Origin: Nitrospirota bacterium
GTDB taxonomy: Bacteria > Nitrospirota > Nitrospiria > Nitrospirales > UBA8639
Direction: 5' to 3'
NCBI GenBank assembly: GCA_029879555.1
Contig: JAOUQB010000105.1
Span: 1-7,713 of the forward strand
Length of the DNA: 7,713 nt
In this document: positions 1-6,310 of the stretch, one piece after another
How positions within the stretch are numbered: position 1 is the first letter of the stretch
Layout: each line of letters starts with the position of its first letter
Notes under the pieces: model-generated
The model's database searches: none
Told to the model about the DNA's origin: nothing
Seen by the model: only the letters and a program-made list of their open reading frames with translations
Made by a program: the position numbers and the translations under genes

Positions 1-562
1 GCAAATGGCTCGAGCCTCAGGAATTCACCTCATTTTAGCCACCCAGCGGCCTTCCGTGGATGTGGTGACGGGGATTATCAAGGCGAATTTTCCTGCGCGC
101 ATTGCGTATCAAGTGTCTTCAAAAACGGATTCGCGGACGATTTTGGATGCCAATGGTGCCGAGAGTTTATTGGGGAAGGGTGATATGCTGTTTTTAGCCT
201 CAGGGACCGGGCGCATTGTGCGGTTGCACGGGCCGTACGTATCAGATGATGAAGTCCGGAATGTGGTGGAGTGGGTCAAGGCGCAGGCGTCTCCGGTCTA
301 CGATCAAACGGCTTTGGCATCGGTCCAAGACTCAGCAACCGAGGATCCAGCTGAGGATGAAACCTATGAACGAGCTCGAGAACTCATTATGACGACGGGG
401 CAGGCCTCAGCTTCTTTTATACAACGCCGCCTTCGGGTGGGGTATCCTCGTGCGGCTCGTATGATTGAGCAAATGGAAGAAGAGGGCCTCGTCAGTGCCC
501 CAGGGCGTGATGGGCGGCGGGAAGTCTTAGCTCGAGGAACGGCTGCGGCGGAGATTGGATGA
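1..562 (+). CDS. ftsK: DNA translocase FtsK, C-terminal part (5' end outside window)
   Basis: This is the C-terminal end of the septal DNA translocase FtsK/SpoIIIE, which pumps chromosomal DNA through the closing division septum. The frame is open from base 2, where a Gln codon precedes Met-Ala-Arg-Ala-Ser-Gly, so the Met at base 5 is internal and not a start. Seen in the sequence: the highly conserved end of the RecA-like motor domain ([16 protein letters not shown], then [11 protein letters not shown] and the GKGDMLFL block). An acidic linker follows, then the gamma winged-helix domain (about residues 119-176 counted from the Met at base 5), which in characterised FtsKs reads KOPS sites and contacts XerD. 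The Walker A motif and the membrane domain lie upstream of the window. The stop overlaps the lolA start (ATGA), an ftsK-lolA neighbourhood also known from Enterobacteria. Identification is very secure. Confidence 0.97.
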   Translation, partial: QMARASGIHLILATQRPSVDVVTGIIKANFPARIAYQVSSKTDSRTILDANGAESLLGKGDMLFLASGTGRIVRLHGPYVSDDEVRNVVEWVKAQASPVYDQTALASVQDSATEDPAEDETYERARELIMTTGQASASFIQRRLRVGYPRAARMIEQMEEEGLVSAPGRDGRREVLARGTAAAEIG

Positions 563-1242
563 TGTTACGAATCGTGTTTCACCTAGCGGTTTTTTCGTTG
601 ATTCTGGTTGTGACCTATGGAATCCCGGCTTTCGCGGAGAAGATGGATGATGTGGTGAATCGGGTGGATCAACGCTACGCCAAGACGCAAGATTTGCAGG
701 GTGAGTTTACCCAAGAAACTATTATTGAAGGGTTTGAATCGGGCTTTAAATCGACGGGAAAATTTTATTTAAAAAAACCTGGGCTCCTACGTTGGGATTA
801 TCTTGAGCCCTCAAAAGAGCATATTTATGTTGATGGCGATGCGGTGATGATGTATGTGCCGGAACATCAACAAGTCGTTAAGGGCAGGTTGACTCAAATC
901 GCCGCCTCCAAAGGCCCGTTGGCACTTCTTCTTGGTATGGGCAAGCTTTCTCAACAATTTACGGTGGTCGAATCAACGGACGATTCTAGCCCTTCTCAAG
1001 CATTGCCTGATTTGACCCTTATTCCTAAACCGGATGGGGACACCGCCCCGACGATTCAGAAAATCGAATTGCGCCTATCTTCGGATTCCTATCTCATTCA
1101 GGCCATTACGATTTTTGAGACCAGCGGGAATATCTCCCGCGTGCATTTTCATCATTTGCAAGCAAATCAAGGGCTTGCAGGCGATCTTCTGAAGTTTACT
1201 CTCCCACCCGATGTGGTGGTTGTGGATTTCCCCACCTTTTAA
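559..1242 (+). CDS. lolA: Outer-membrane lipoprotein carrier protein LolA
   Basis: LolA is a periplasmic chaperone that takes lipoproteins released by the LolCDE ABC transporter and carries them to the outer membrane. The 227-residue product begins with a hydrophobic signal peptide (about residues 5-20) and a probable signal peptidase I site after Ala-Phe-Ala at residue 26. The mature part has LolA hallmarks: the early block around DLQGEFTQE (45-53), the strand pair ending in [14 protein letters not shown] (68-81) with the Arg-Trp typical of the family, and [15 protein letters not shown] (91-105). The length fits the family (roughly 200-230 residues). The start codon overlaps the ftsK stop by four bases, suggesting translational coupling; a second ATG follows immediately at 562. 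LolB was not seen, and many diderms outside the Beta- and Gammaproteobacteria lack it. Confidence 0.93.
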   Translation: MMLRIVFHLAVFSLILVVTYGIPAFAEKMDDVVNRVDQRYAKTQDLQGEFTQETIIEGFESGFKSTGKFYLKKPGLLRWDYLEPSKEHIYVDGDAVMMYVPEHQQVVKGRLTQIAASKGPLALLLGMGKLSQQFTVVESTDDSSPSQALPDLTLIPKPDGDTAPTIQKIELRLSSDSYLIQAITIFETSGNISRVHFHHLQANQGLAGDLLKFTLPPDVVVVDFPTF

Positions 1243-1286
1243 GGAATGCGGTGTGACGAGTGCGGAGTCTCAGTGAATTTCTAGGA

Positions 1287-1299
1287 AAGGGAAACCCTT
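1287..1299 (+). promoter_or_regulatory. Perfect hairpin covering the ribosome-binding region of the receiver-protein gene
   Basis: A perfect 5-base-pair stem (AAGGG at 1287-1291, CCCTT at 1295-1299) with an AAA loop ends exactly one base before the ATG at 1300. Its left arm contains the nearest purine-rich ribosome-binding candidate (AAAGGG); the other candidate, TAGGA at 1282-1286, lies just outside the stem. The repeat is directly visible; a role in translational control is inference. Confidence 0.4.
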
Positions 1300-1776
1300 A
1301 TGGCTGAACGTATCTTAGTGGTGGATGACGATACGGGCGTTCGAGAAGCGTTGTCAGAATTCTTGCACTCACTTGGGTACGTCGTAGTAGCGGTGGATAA
1401 TGGTCAGGCGGCTTTGACCGAATATGGAAAAGGGGAGTTTGATGTCGTGATGGCTGATTTAATCATGCCCAATATGGATGGCATGGAATTGTTGCGACGC
1501 ATTCGGGAAATCAAAAACACTGAAGTGATCTTTCTGATGATTACCGGCCATCCCTCGATAGGGACCGCGGTGGAAGCCATCAATCGTGGGGCCGATGATT
1601 ACATTACCAAACCGTTCCATTTAGAAGATGTCAAGATACGTATTTCCAAAGCGTTGGAAAAACAAGCCTTGAAAGGCCGGCTGAAAACGGCCCAAGGTCT
1701 GGCCTGGGGTCTGATGTTATCTATCCCTCTCTGGCTGCTGCTTGGGATTATTCTCGTGATCCTTTTTAAAGGATAA
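1300..1776 (+). CDS. Single-domain response regulator with C-terminal transmembrane anchor
   Basis: The first 120 or so residues form a complete CheY-like receiver: acidic pair Asp9/Asp10, phospho-acceptor Asp53 in the VVMADLIMPNMDG block, Thr82 in MITGH, and Lys104 in the TKPF motif. All catalytic positions are intact, so phosphorylation by a histidine kinase is expected. There is no DNA-binding or enzymatic output domain. Instead, a short basic linker (Lys121, Lys125, Arg127, Lys129) leads into a strongly hydrophobic helix (about 134-156) that ends the protein three residues later. By the positive-inside rule the receiver would face the cytoplasm, anchored by its tail. Most stand-alone receivers are soluble, so this layout is unusual. 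No kinase gene is in the window, and the gene lies 57 bases after lolA. Receiver identity is certain; the anchor is a strong prediction; the pathway is unknown. Confidence 0.93.
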   Translation: MAERILVVDDDTGVREALSEFLHSLGYVVVAVDNGQAALTEYGKGEFDVVMADLIMPNMDGMELLRRIREIKNTEVIFLMITGHPSIGTAVEAINRGADDYITKPFHLEDVKIRISKALEKQALKGRLKTAQGLAWGLMLSIPLWLLLGIILVILFKG

Positions 1777-1838
1777 AAGCGGCCCCTTCCTTGTTGGCGT
1801 CCTCCTGTGAGAGTTATCCCTGTTAAGGTATGGTGGGA

Positions 1839-2402
1839 ATGATGAAGAATCGCGTCTCAGGGGTGCCCCAGATTGTTCTGTGGATTGTGGTAGGAATGGT
1901 CGTGGGAAGTGTGACTTCTTTACAAGCTTTCAATCGACACATTACTGAAGATCCCACCAAAACATTAGACAAGTATTTGTCGTTGGATAAAAAAGGCGCC
2001 AGGCTCGAGACCTCTTCCTGGCAAGTGATTGCACCCTTTGTTGAGTGGACGGAAGACGTGGCGTGGGGGCAGGTGGTTGTCATTTCGAATTTTCACATTG
2101 AGCAGGATGTGACGAAATGGGACATTGTGAATGGCCTGGAGGCCAAAATTCCGGTGGTGTTTGATGTCCTTGGAACGATGCATTGGGAAAGCGTGACCTT
2201 TGTCCCTGACCCTCATCAGGAGTCGTATCTGTTTCATATCAAAGCGGTGTATGATCGGTGGCAAATCGTTCACCCTCACCTTCCCCCTCATGTGGGCCGA
2301 CAACGCTTGATGGATTTTGTGCGTTGGACGGAATTGAGTGAGCCGGAGGAATCGCGAAAGGCTTTGTATGCCTCGTTACATCAACAACTGAAAGCGAAAT
2401 AG
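1839..2402 (+). CDS. Hypothetical exported protein, possibly NTF2-like
   Basis: I do not recognise a named family. The start at 1839 (a second ATG follows at 1842) is preferred over the in-frame ATG at 1830 because AAGG at 1825-1828 sits 10 bases before it but only one base before 1830. The 187-residue product has a basic N-terminus and a hydrophobic segment (about 9-29) ending in Leu-Gln-Ala, consistent with a signal peptide or single membrane anchor. The mature part is rich in aromatic residues and beta-strand-like stretches, ending in VYDRWQIVHPHLPPHV (137-152). A helix after a disordered N-terminus, then several strands and a closing WQIV strand, is reminiscent of NTF2-like domains, but this is only an impression. 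It has no Cys and no obvious catalytic motif. It precedes gph by 11 bases, so the two are probably co-transcribed. Confidence 0.75.
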   Translation: MMKNRVSGVPQIVLWIVVGMVVGSVTSLQAFNRHITEDPTKTLDKYLSLDKKGARLETSSWQVIAPFVEWTEDVAWGQVVVISNFHIEQDVTKWDIVNGLEAKIPVVFDVLGTMHWESVTFVPDPHQESYLFHIKAVYDRWQIVHPHLPPHVGRQRLMDFVRWTELSEPEESRKALYASLHQQLKAK

Positions 2403-2413
2403 GGAACTCAGCA

Positions 2414-3061
2414 ATGATAAAATGGCGCGCAGAGGTGTTACTGTTTGATTTTGATGGCACCTTAATTGATTCCAAGGTCGACATTGCGACAGCCGTGAAT
2501 CTTACATTAGGAGATTTGGGATTACCTCTTCGTTCGGTCGAGGAGATATTTAGTTTTGTGGGAGATGGCGTAAAGCGTCTGCTTCGACTTTCTGTGGGTG
2601 AGGACAATCCCGAACAGTATGATAGAGCTTTAGAGGTCTTTCGAGGTCATTATTTGGCGCATTGTGTCCAGACCACGAAATGGTATCCGGGGATATGGGA
2701 AGTCCTGCAGCATTATCAGGATCGCAGAAAGGTGATCGTGACCAACAAATCACTTGAATATACCTTGGCCATTGTCGATGGTTTACAGGCTCGGGATCTG
2801 TTTCAGCATGTGGAAGCCCCACGAGATACGGCAGAACTGAAGCCCGAACCTGTGATGTTAGAACGAGCTCTTGCCTTACTGGGAGCTGATATCAAGCACA
2901 CCGTCATGATTGGCGACAGCACTAATGATGTTCGGGCGGCTCAAGCTGCTGGCATTCGAGCCTGTGCTGTGGGTTATGGCTATGGCAATCGCGAGCGCGT
3001 TGTGGCACTGCAACCTGACTTTTATTGCGAGACTCCTCACGATCTTATTGATCTGTGGTGA
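2414..3061 (+). CDS. gph: Phosphoglycolate phosphatase-type HAD hydrolase
   Basis: This is a haloacid dehalogenase superfamily phosphatase of the Gph/PGP type, which hydrolyses 2-phosphoglycolate to glycolate and often acts on other small phosphomonoesters. All four HAD motifs are present in 215 residues: motif I DFDGTLID with nucleophile Asp12 and acid/base Asp14; motif II at Thr110 in VIVTNKS; motif III Lys143 in ELKPEP; motif IV Asp168 and Asp172 in MIGDSTNDV. An alpha-helical cap of the C1 type lies between motifs I and II (about 20-90). Length and cap match Gph. The start has AGGGAA (2401-2406) seven bases upstream, directly after the stop of the exported-protein gene. Phosphoglycolate arises from DNA 3'-end repair as well as RuBisCO oxygenation, so the gene does not imply a Calvin cycle. 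Exact substrate is not provable from sequence; a pyrophosphatase of the PpaX type is a weaker alternative. Confidence 0.88.
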   Translation: MIKWRAEVLLFDFDGTLIDSKVDIATAVNLTLGDLGLPLRSVEEIFSFVGDGVKRLLRLSVGEDNPEQYDRALEVFRGHYLAHCVQTTKWYPGIWEVLQHYQDRRKVIVTNKSLEYTLAIVDGLQARDLFQHVEAPRDTAELKPEPVMLERALALLGADIKHTVMIGDSTNDVRAAQAAGIRACAVGYGYGNRERVVALQPDFYCETPHDLIDLW

Positions 3062-3096
3062 TCCTCCTCCTGCCCATTCCGGGAAATTTTTGGAAG

Positions 3097-3126
3097 TTGT
3101 GCCCTAGGCTGGAATTCTTTTATGAT
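3097..3126 (+). promoter_or_regulatory. Candidate sigma-70 promoter upstream of thrH
   Basis: TTGTGC (3097-3102) and TATGAT (3121-3126) are separated by 18 bases. The -10 matches the consensus at five of six positions, the -35 at only three. Transcription would begin near 3133, about 50 bases before the preferred thrH start, and the 120-base gap after gph leaves room for a separate promoter. No terminator between gph and thrH is convincing, so read-through from upstream is also possible. Confidence 0.3.
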
Positions 3127-3171
3127 CACTACTGCATTTTTCCACCAATAGCGATTTCGGAAAACTTTGGC

Positions 3172-3176
3172 GAGGA
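3172..3176 (+). promoter_or_regulatory. Ribosome-binding site deciding the thrH start (GAGGA)
   Basis: GAGGA lies five bases before the GTG at 3182. It falls inside the reading frame of the longer alternative that would begin at TTG 3167, which has only a weak CGGA upstream. This favours GTG 3182 as the true start. Confidence 0.6.
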
Positions 3177-3181
3177 TTGAA

Positions 3182-3802
3182 GTGGCGAAACCAGTCATCA
3201 CCTGTTTGGATATGGAGGGGGTCTTATTCCCTGAAATTTGGCTGGGTTTGGCTGACAAGGTAGGTGTGGCGGAATTGCGGCTGACCACTCGTGATATTTC
3301 TGATTACGATGTCTTAATGAAAAAACGGCTGGATGTGTTGCGGACTCACCGCATTACGATCCATGACATTCATGATGTGGTTCGGACGATTGCTCCGCTT
3401 CCCGGAGTCCCGGAATTTATGGCTTGGTTGCGACCACGGTCGCAGATCGTCATCCTATCGGATACATTTTATGAGTTTGTCCAGCCACTCATGGAGCAGC
3501 TTCAATTCCCCACCATTTTTTGCCATAGTTTGGGTATTGATGCGGATGGCATGATTACGGATTATTTTCTTCGTCAAAAAGATCAAAAGCGGCAGGCTGT
3601 CCGGGCCTTGAAGAATTTGCAGTTTCGGGTGTTAGCCGGGGGCGATTCCTATAATGATGTTTCAATGTTACAAGAAGCCGATGCCGGGTTTTTCTTTTGT
3701 CCCCCCGAATCCATTGTCCGGGAATATCCCCAGTTTCCGGTGGCCAAAACCTATCAGGAATTTCAACAGTACCTCGAAAAAGCCGGTGGATTTTCTTCTT
3801 GA
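3182..3802 (+). CDS. thrH: Phosphoserine phosphatase / homoserine phosphotransferase ThrH
   Basis: ThrH is a HAD enzyme, characterised in Pseudomonas aeruginosa, that removes phosphate from L-phosphoserine and can transfer it to homoserine, linking serine and threonine synthesis. The resemblance is strong along the whole length: motif I CLDMEGVLFPEIW with nucleophile Asp10 and the ThrH-typical Glu12 in place of the usual second Asp; TTRDISDYDVLMKKRL (35-50); motif II Ser93 in ILSDTFYEF; LRQKDQKRQ (130-138) with the motif III Lys; motif IV GGDSYND with Asp155 and Asp159; and REYPQFP (180-186). From GTG 3182 the product is 206 residues, close to the 205 of the Pseudomonas protein. A TTG at 3167 would add five residues but lacks a good ribosome site. 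No classical SerB is in the window, so this may supply the phosphoserine phosphatase step; that is inference. Confidence 0.93.
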   Translation: MAKPVITCLDMEGVLFPEIWLGLADKVGVAELRLTTRDISDYDVLMKKRLDVLRTHRITIHDIHDVVRTIAPLPGVPEFMAWLRPRSQIVILSDTFYEFVQPLMEQLQFPTIFCHSLGIDADGMITDYFLRQKDQKRQAVRALKNLQFRVLAGGDSYNDVSMLQEADAGFFFCPPESIVREYPQFPVAKTYQEFQQYLEKAGGFSS

Positions 3803-3829
3803 GATCTCGTGCCAAGTAAGATAGATTTG

Positions 3830-3838
3830 TGTTATTAT
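3830..3838 (+). promoter_or_regulatory. Candidate extended -10 promoter element before the lipoprotein gene
   Basis: TG, one base, then TATTAT (3833-3838) forms an extended -10 element. No good -35 lies 16-18 bases upstream, which extended -10 promoters can tolerate. Transcription would start around 3845, giving a leader of roughly 90-125 bases that contains the hairpin at 3850-3870. Confidence 0.3.
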
Positions 3839-3849
3839 CTGCCCTCTAG

Positions 3850-3870
3850 TAGAGATCTTTCTGATCTCTA
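3850..3870 (+). repeat. Perfect 8-bp inverted repeat with 5-base loop
   Basis: TAGAGATC (3850-3857) and GATCTCTA (3863-3870) are perfect reverse complements around TTTCT. The stem is AT-rich, and only a four-base T-run follows at 3875-3878, so it makes a poor rho-independent terminator for thrH, 48 bases upstream. It could equally be a leader hairpin or an operator for the lipoprotein gene. The repeat itself is directly visible; its role is not. Confidence 0.5.
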
Positions 3871-3954
3871 GTCGATTTTCTCCCCCATGAAATGCCTCAT
3901 TTGACAATATTCTCCACTATAGGAGATTGAATGGGCGTCTTGTCACAAAAAAAC

Positions 3955-3961
3955 AAAGGAG
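3955..3961 (+). promoter_or_regulatory. Ribosome-binding site favouring the ATG at 3970 (AAAGGAG)
   Basis: AAAGGAG ends eight bases before ATG 3970, near-ideal spacing. A second ribosome-binding site, AGGAG at 3921-3925, stands five bases before the in-frame ATG at 3931, so both starts are plausible. The 3970 start gives the more typical lipoprotein signal peptide. Confidence 0.55.
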
Positions 3962-3969
3962 TTTTAAGG

Positions 3970-4722
3970 ATGCGTGTTTCATTCATTCGGCTAATTATCT
4001 CCATGGTGTTTATGGTTGGGTGTCTGTCGTTGATGGGTTGTCTGGGTAATCGGAACTGGCAATATCCACCTTCTGCATCCGGGACATACTTGAATGCCAA
4101 AGCCAATGCGGTGGTGCCGGCCAAGGCCATTGTTCTTCCATTAGAAGACTTGAGGGGTGACGGGGTCAAAGAGGAATATTGGAAAGCCACGATACCCCTG
4201 GTGCCTTATGGTGATACGGTCTATCAGCGCCCAGAACTGGCCAAAAATCCGGAACAAGTCGATGTTGTGCGTTTTGACCCGTCCCAAGATTTTGCTACAG
4301 CCATTGCCTCAGAATTAAATCAGGCTGGAATTTATTCATCTGTCAAATTTGCGAAAGATGTGCAACAGGAACCTGCTGATGTGGCATTCCGGGGACGGTT
4401 GCGTTCGACGGAGTGGAAACGGCGGTTATATACCTATTTGCTTGGGCCTGTCGGTGTGGTTTTTTGGATATTGGGATTGCCCATGAGTGAAACAACGACA
4501 GACCTTGTCTTGGACCTTCAGCTCACCCCAGTTAATGACCCTCAAAAGGTTCTTTGGAATATGTCGATGGATTTTGAAGGGAAGCAGTTTGATGGTCCCT
4601 ATTATGGCTTGGAGAATGCCGTAGAAAGTTATCCTTTGGCGCTTCAGGAAGCTCTCAAGCCTGCTGTTGCGGATTTAGTCGGGTTGGCCAACCAGGCCCC
4701 CAATAGGTTATTGCCACGCTAA
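3970..4722 (+). CDS. Putative outer-membrane lipoprotein of unknown function
   Basis: No named family is recognised. From ATG 3970 the 250-residue product begins with a textbook lipoprotein signal peptide: basic Arg2 and Arg7, a hydrophobic core, and the lipobox Leu-Met-Gly-Cys with Cys24 as the lipidated residue. Residue +2 is Leu, which under the E. coli Lol rule permits outer-membrane sorting. The mature part starts with a linker (27-50), then a strand-like AIVLPLEDLRGDG (53-65), a helix DFATAIASELNQAG (107-120), and an internal hydrophobic stretch YTYLLGPVGVVFWILGLP (154-171). It ends with strands and a helix EALKPAVADLVGLA (227-240). The N-terminal strand followed by a helix recalls lipoproteins with a TolB-N or CsgG-like fold, but that is only an impression. 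The alternative start at 3931 would add 13 residues. The gene appears to be a single unit, with 185-206 bases before cutA. Confidence 0.82.
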   Translation: MRVSFIRLIISMVFMVGCLSLMGCLGNRNWQYPPSASGTYLNAKANAVVPAKAIVLPLEDLRGDGVKEEYWKATIPLVPYGDTVYQRPELAKNPEQVDVVRFDPSQDFATAIASELNQAGIYSSVKFAKDVQQEPADVAFRGRLRSTEWKRRLYTYLLGPVGVVFWILGLPMSETTTDLVLDLQLTPVNDPQKVLWNMSMDFEGKQFDGPYYGLENAVESYPLALQEALKPAVADLVGLANQAPNRLLPR

Positions 4723-4742
4723 GTTGTTGGAATAATTGAAGA

Positions 4743-4778
4743 CTCAAAAAAGGTAGCGGAACGGGTTGATCTTTTGAG
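4743..4778 (+). repeat. Inverted repeat downstream of the lipoprotein gene, weak terminator candidate
   Basis: CTCAAAA (4743-4749) pairs with TTTTGAG (4772-4778) around a 22-base loop, about 20 bases after the lipoprotein stop. The stem is AT-rich, the loop long and the nearest T-run (4791-4795) is more than ten bases further on. Termination is therefore possible but not persuasive. The rest of 4723-4928 shows no gene that I can support. Confidence 0.25.
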
Positions 4779-4913
4779 CCAAGAAGATTATTTTTAGGCT
4801 TTAGGCAATCAAAAAACAACCGATAATGATAAAGAATGAGGGGTATCCGATAGAGACCTCCTTGATGGCCTTAAACTGGAGCGTGTTTTCTCGCGGGTTC
4901 TTGAAATTTGGAA

Positions 4914-4919
4914 TATACT
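4914..4919 (+). promoter_or_regulatory. Candidate -10 element immediately before cutA
   Basis: TATACT matches the sigma-70 -10 consensus at five of six positions and lies nine bases before ATG 4929. No -35 match is seen at 16-18 bases upstream. If used, transcription would begin almost at the start codon. It could also be a chance match, since it lies inside the frame of the longer TTG-start version of cutA. Confidence 0.25.
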
Positions 4920-4928
4920 GCCCTGGTT

Positions 4929-5261
4929 ATGGACGAAATTGTCGTATTGATAACCACGGGATCAGAGGCTGAAGCGAGAAGCATTGCCAGAGTATTAGTC
5001 GAGCAGGAATTAGTGGCGTGCGTGAATGTTCTTCCTGGAGTTCGATCTATTTTCCGCTGGGAAGGTCAGGTTGCGGAAGAACAAGAATGTTTGTTGATGG
5101 CCAAAACGGTGAGTCAGGCTTTTGATCGGGTGGCGACAGCGGTGAAATCGATGCATAGCTATCGGCTTCCAGAGGTCATTGCTCTTCCGATCCAACAGGG
5201 GTTACCCGAATATTTAAGTTGGGTGCGAGAGGTCATCAAGCCGACCGGTCAAACAGCCTAA
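4929..5261 (+). CDS. cutA: Divalent-cation tolerance protein CutA
   Basis: CutA1 is a small, very stable trimeric protein of the ferredoxin-like, PII-resembling fold, linked by E. coli genetics to divalent-metal (copper) tolerance; its biochemical role remains unsettled. Family hallmarks are clear: VVLITTGSEAEARSIARVLVEQELVACVNVLPGV (5-38), with the strand-helix-strand core and Cys31, then FRWEGQVAEEQE (42-53), the MAKT strand (57-60) and the signature HSYRLPEVIALPI (76-88). A last helix contains EYLSWVREV (94-102). From ATG 4929 the product is 110 residues, close to the 112 of E. coli CutA. An in-frame TTG at 4908 would add seven residues not typical of the family. Neither start has a strong ribosome-binding site. 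The gene stands alone between the lipoprotein and the M23 peptidase, 65 bases before the latter. Confidence 0.93.
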   Translation: MDEIVVLITTGSEAEARSIARVLVEQELVACVNVLPGVRSIFRWEGQVAEEQECLLMAKTVSQAFDRVATAVKSMHSYRLPEVIALPIQQGLPEYLSWVREVIKPTGQTA

Positions 5262-5326
5262 ATTCAGATAGAGTAAAAACATGGTAGGCAAATGATAATA
5301 TTTCCCTTCAACACATCGGTGATCGA

Positions 5327-6310
5327 ATGAAAGAATCCGAAGAATCCCTAACCGTTATTGTTTTCCGCGGCGCGCGTGCCAACCCTTGGCGGTTAAAGGT
5401 CCGCAAAGCCTTTGTAAGGCATGGACTGATCTGGGGTGTGGCTTTGCTTGTCCTGCAAATTGGCATTGTGACGCATTATGTCTATCAATGGAGTCAACTC
5501 AGTGAGTTGGAAGACGTGAAGAAGGAATTAAATTTTTCTCGGGCTAAAACGGGGACCTTTTCCACGGAAGTGGATGGGATGAAAAAGCGGATGTTGGCAC
5601 TAGAATCCCTCAATCGCAAATTGCAGACCATGTTTGGCTTAGAACCCGATGGGCAGGGTTTGCCTTCGGGGATTCCTGGACAGGGTGGTGAAGAAATTCC
5701 TTTTGAGGCACTTTCTGATGAGGCCGTAGAGGCAACTGATGGGCTGCCTCAGCAAGCTGGGCAGGAACAACCGTTTTCCCCAGGACCTCTATCCACAGGA
5801 CAACAAATTAAAGAAATTAAAGCTGGCTTAGAATGGTTAAATGAACAGAGTGAGTCTGAGACAAAAATTCTTGATGAACTGTCTGCTGTAGCCGAGAAAA
5901 AAGCGGTACAATGGGCCTCTACTCCTTCAATTTGGCCGGTGAAGGGTTCAATAACGTCCCGGTTTGGACCGAGGGTTTCTCCTTTCACGGGCAAAAAGGC
6001 TCTCCATGCTGGACTAGATATTGGTGCCCGAACTGGTACTGAGGTACGATCTCCTGCCTCAGGAAAAGTGGTTGTAGCGGCCTATGACGGTCGTATGGGA
6101 AAATTCATTCGAATTGATCATGGGTTTGGTATGGAAACCACGTATGGGCACTTGTCAAAAATTCATGTGAAATACGGTGATCGGGTTCAGCGAGGGGATC
6201 TCATTGGGCTGGTTGGCAGCACAGGGAAATTTTCCACTGGTCCACACCTGCATTATCAGGTTGCCGTCAATGACAAGGTTGTCGATCCCATTCATTATAT
6301 TTTGGACTAG
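5327..6310 (+). CDS. Membrane-anchored M23 family metallopeptidase (LytM-type)
   Basis: This is a zinc peptidase of family M23, the fold that cleaves peptide cross-links in peptidoglycan or, when inactive, activates amidases. The 327-residue protein has a short basic cytoplasmic N-terminus (1-31) and one transmembrane helix (about 33-54). A predicted coiled coil (57-103) comes next, then a Gly/Pro/Gln/Glu-rich linker (108-158), a second helical stretch (159-195) and a C-terminal LytM domain (about 203-327). The zinc and active-site residues are all present: His227 and Asp231 in HAGLD, His275 in YGHLS, and His307/His309 in GPHLH. Catalytic activity is therefore likely, unlike EnvC or NlpD, which have degenerate sites. 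The layout resembles M23 proteins encoded beside bactofilins, but no bactofilin gene is in the window. The ribosome-binding site is weak (CGGTGA at 5317-5322). Confidence 0.92.
   Translation: MKESEESLTVIVFRGARANPWRLKVRKAFVRHGLIWGVALLVLQIGIVTHYVYQWSQLSELEDVKKELNFSRAKTGTFSTEVDGMKKRMLALESLNRKLQTMFGLEPDGQGLPSGIPGQGGEEIPFEALSDEAVEATDGLPQQAGQEQPFSPGPLSTGQQIKEIKAGLEWLNEQSESETKILDELSAVAEKKAVQWASTPSIWPVKGSITSRFGPRVSPFTGKKALHAGLDIGARTGTEVRSPASGKVVVAAYDGRMGKFIRIDHGFGMETTYGHLSKIHVKYGDRVQRGDLIGLVGSTGKFSTGPHLHYQVAVNDKVVDPIHYILD

Noticed and set aside
1759..1774. Inverted repeat ATCCTTT/AAAGGAT at the end of the receiver gene
   Set aside because: The loop is only two bases, it lies inside the coding sequence and no T-run follows, so neither terminator nor operator is supported.
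1823..2822. Minus-strand open frames opposite the exported-protein gene and gph
   Set aside because: Low-complexity or unnatural composition, overlapping well-supported plus-strand genes, no initiation signals: shadows.
3167..3181. Longer thrH with TTG start
   Set aside because: The ribosome-binding site is weak, while GAGGA is well placed for GTG 3182 and the shorter product matches the length of Pseudomonas ThrH.
3901..3906. Perfect -35 hexamer TTGACA upstream of the lipoprotein gene
   Set aside because: No -10-like hexamer lies 16-18 bases downstream before the ATG at 3931; the expected position falls on the ribosome-binding site.
3668..4190. Minus-strand open frames across 3668-4190
   Set aside because: They mostly mirror thrH and the lipoprotein gene on the opposite strand, lack ribosome-binding sites and show no recognisable protein features.
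5293..5301. Extended -10-like TG-A-TAATAT before the M23 gene
   Set aside because: No -35 match at any normal spacing; AT-rich local sequence makes chance likely. Kept out of the feature list.
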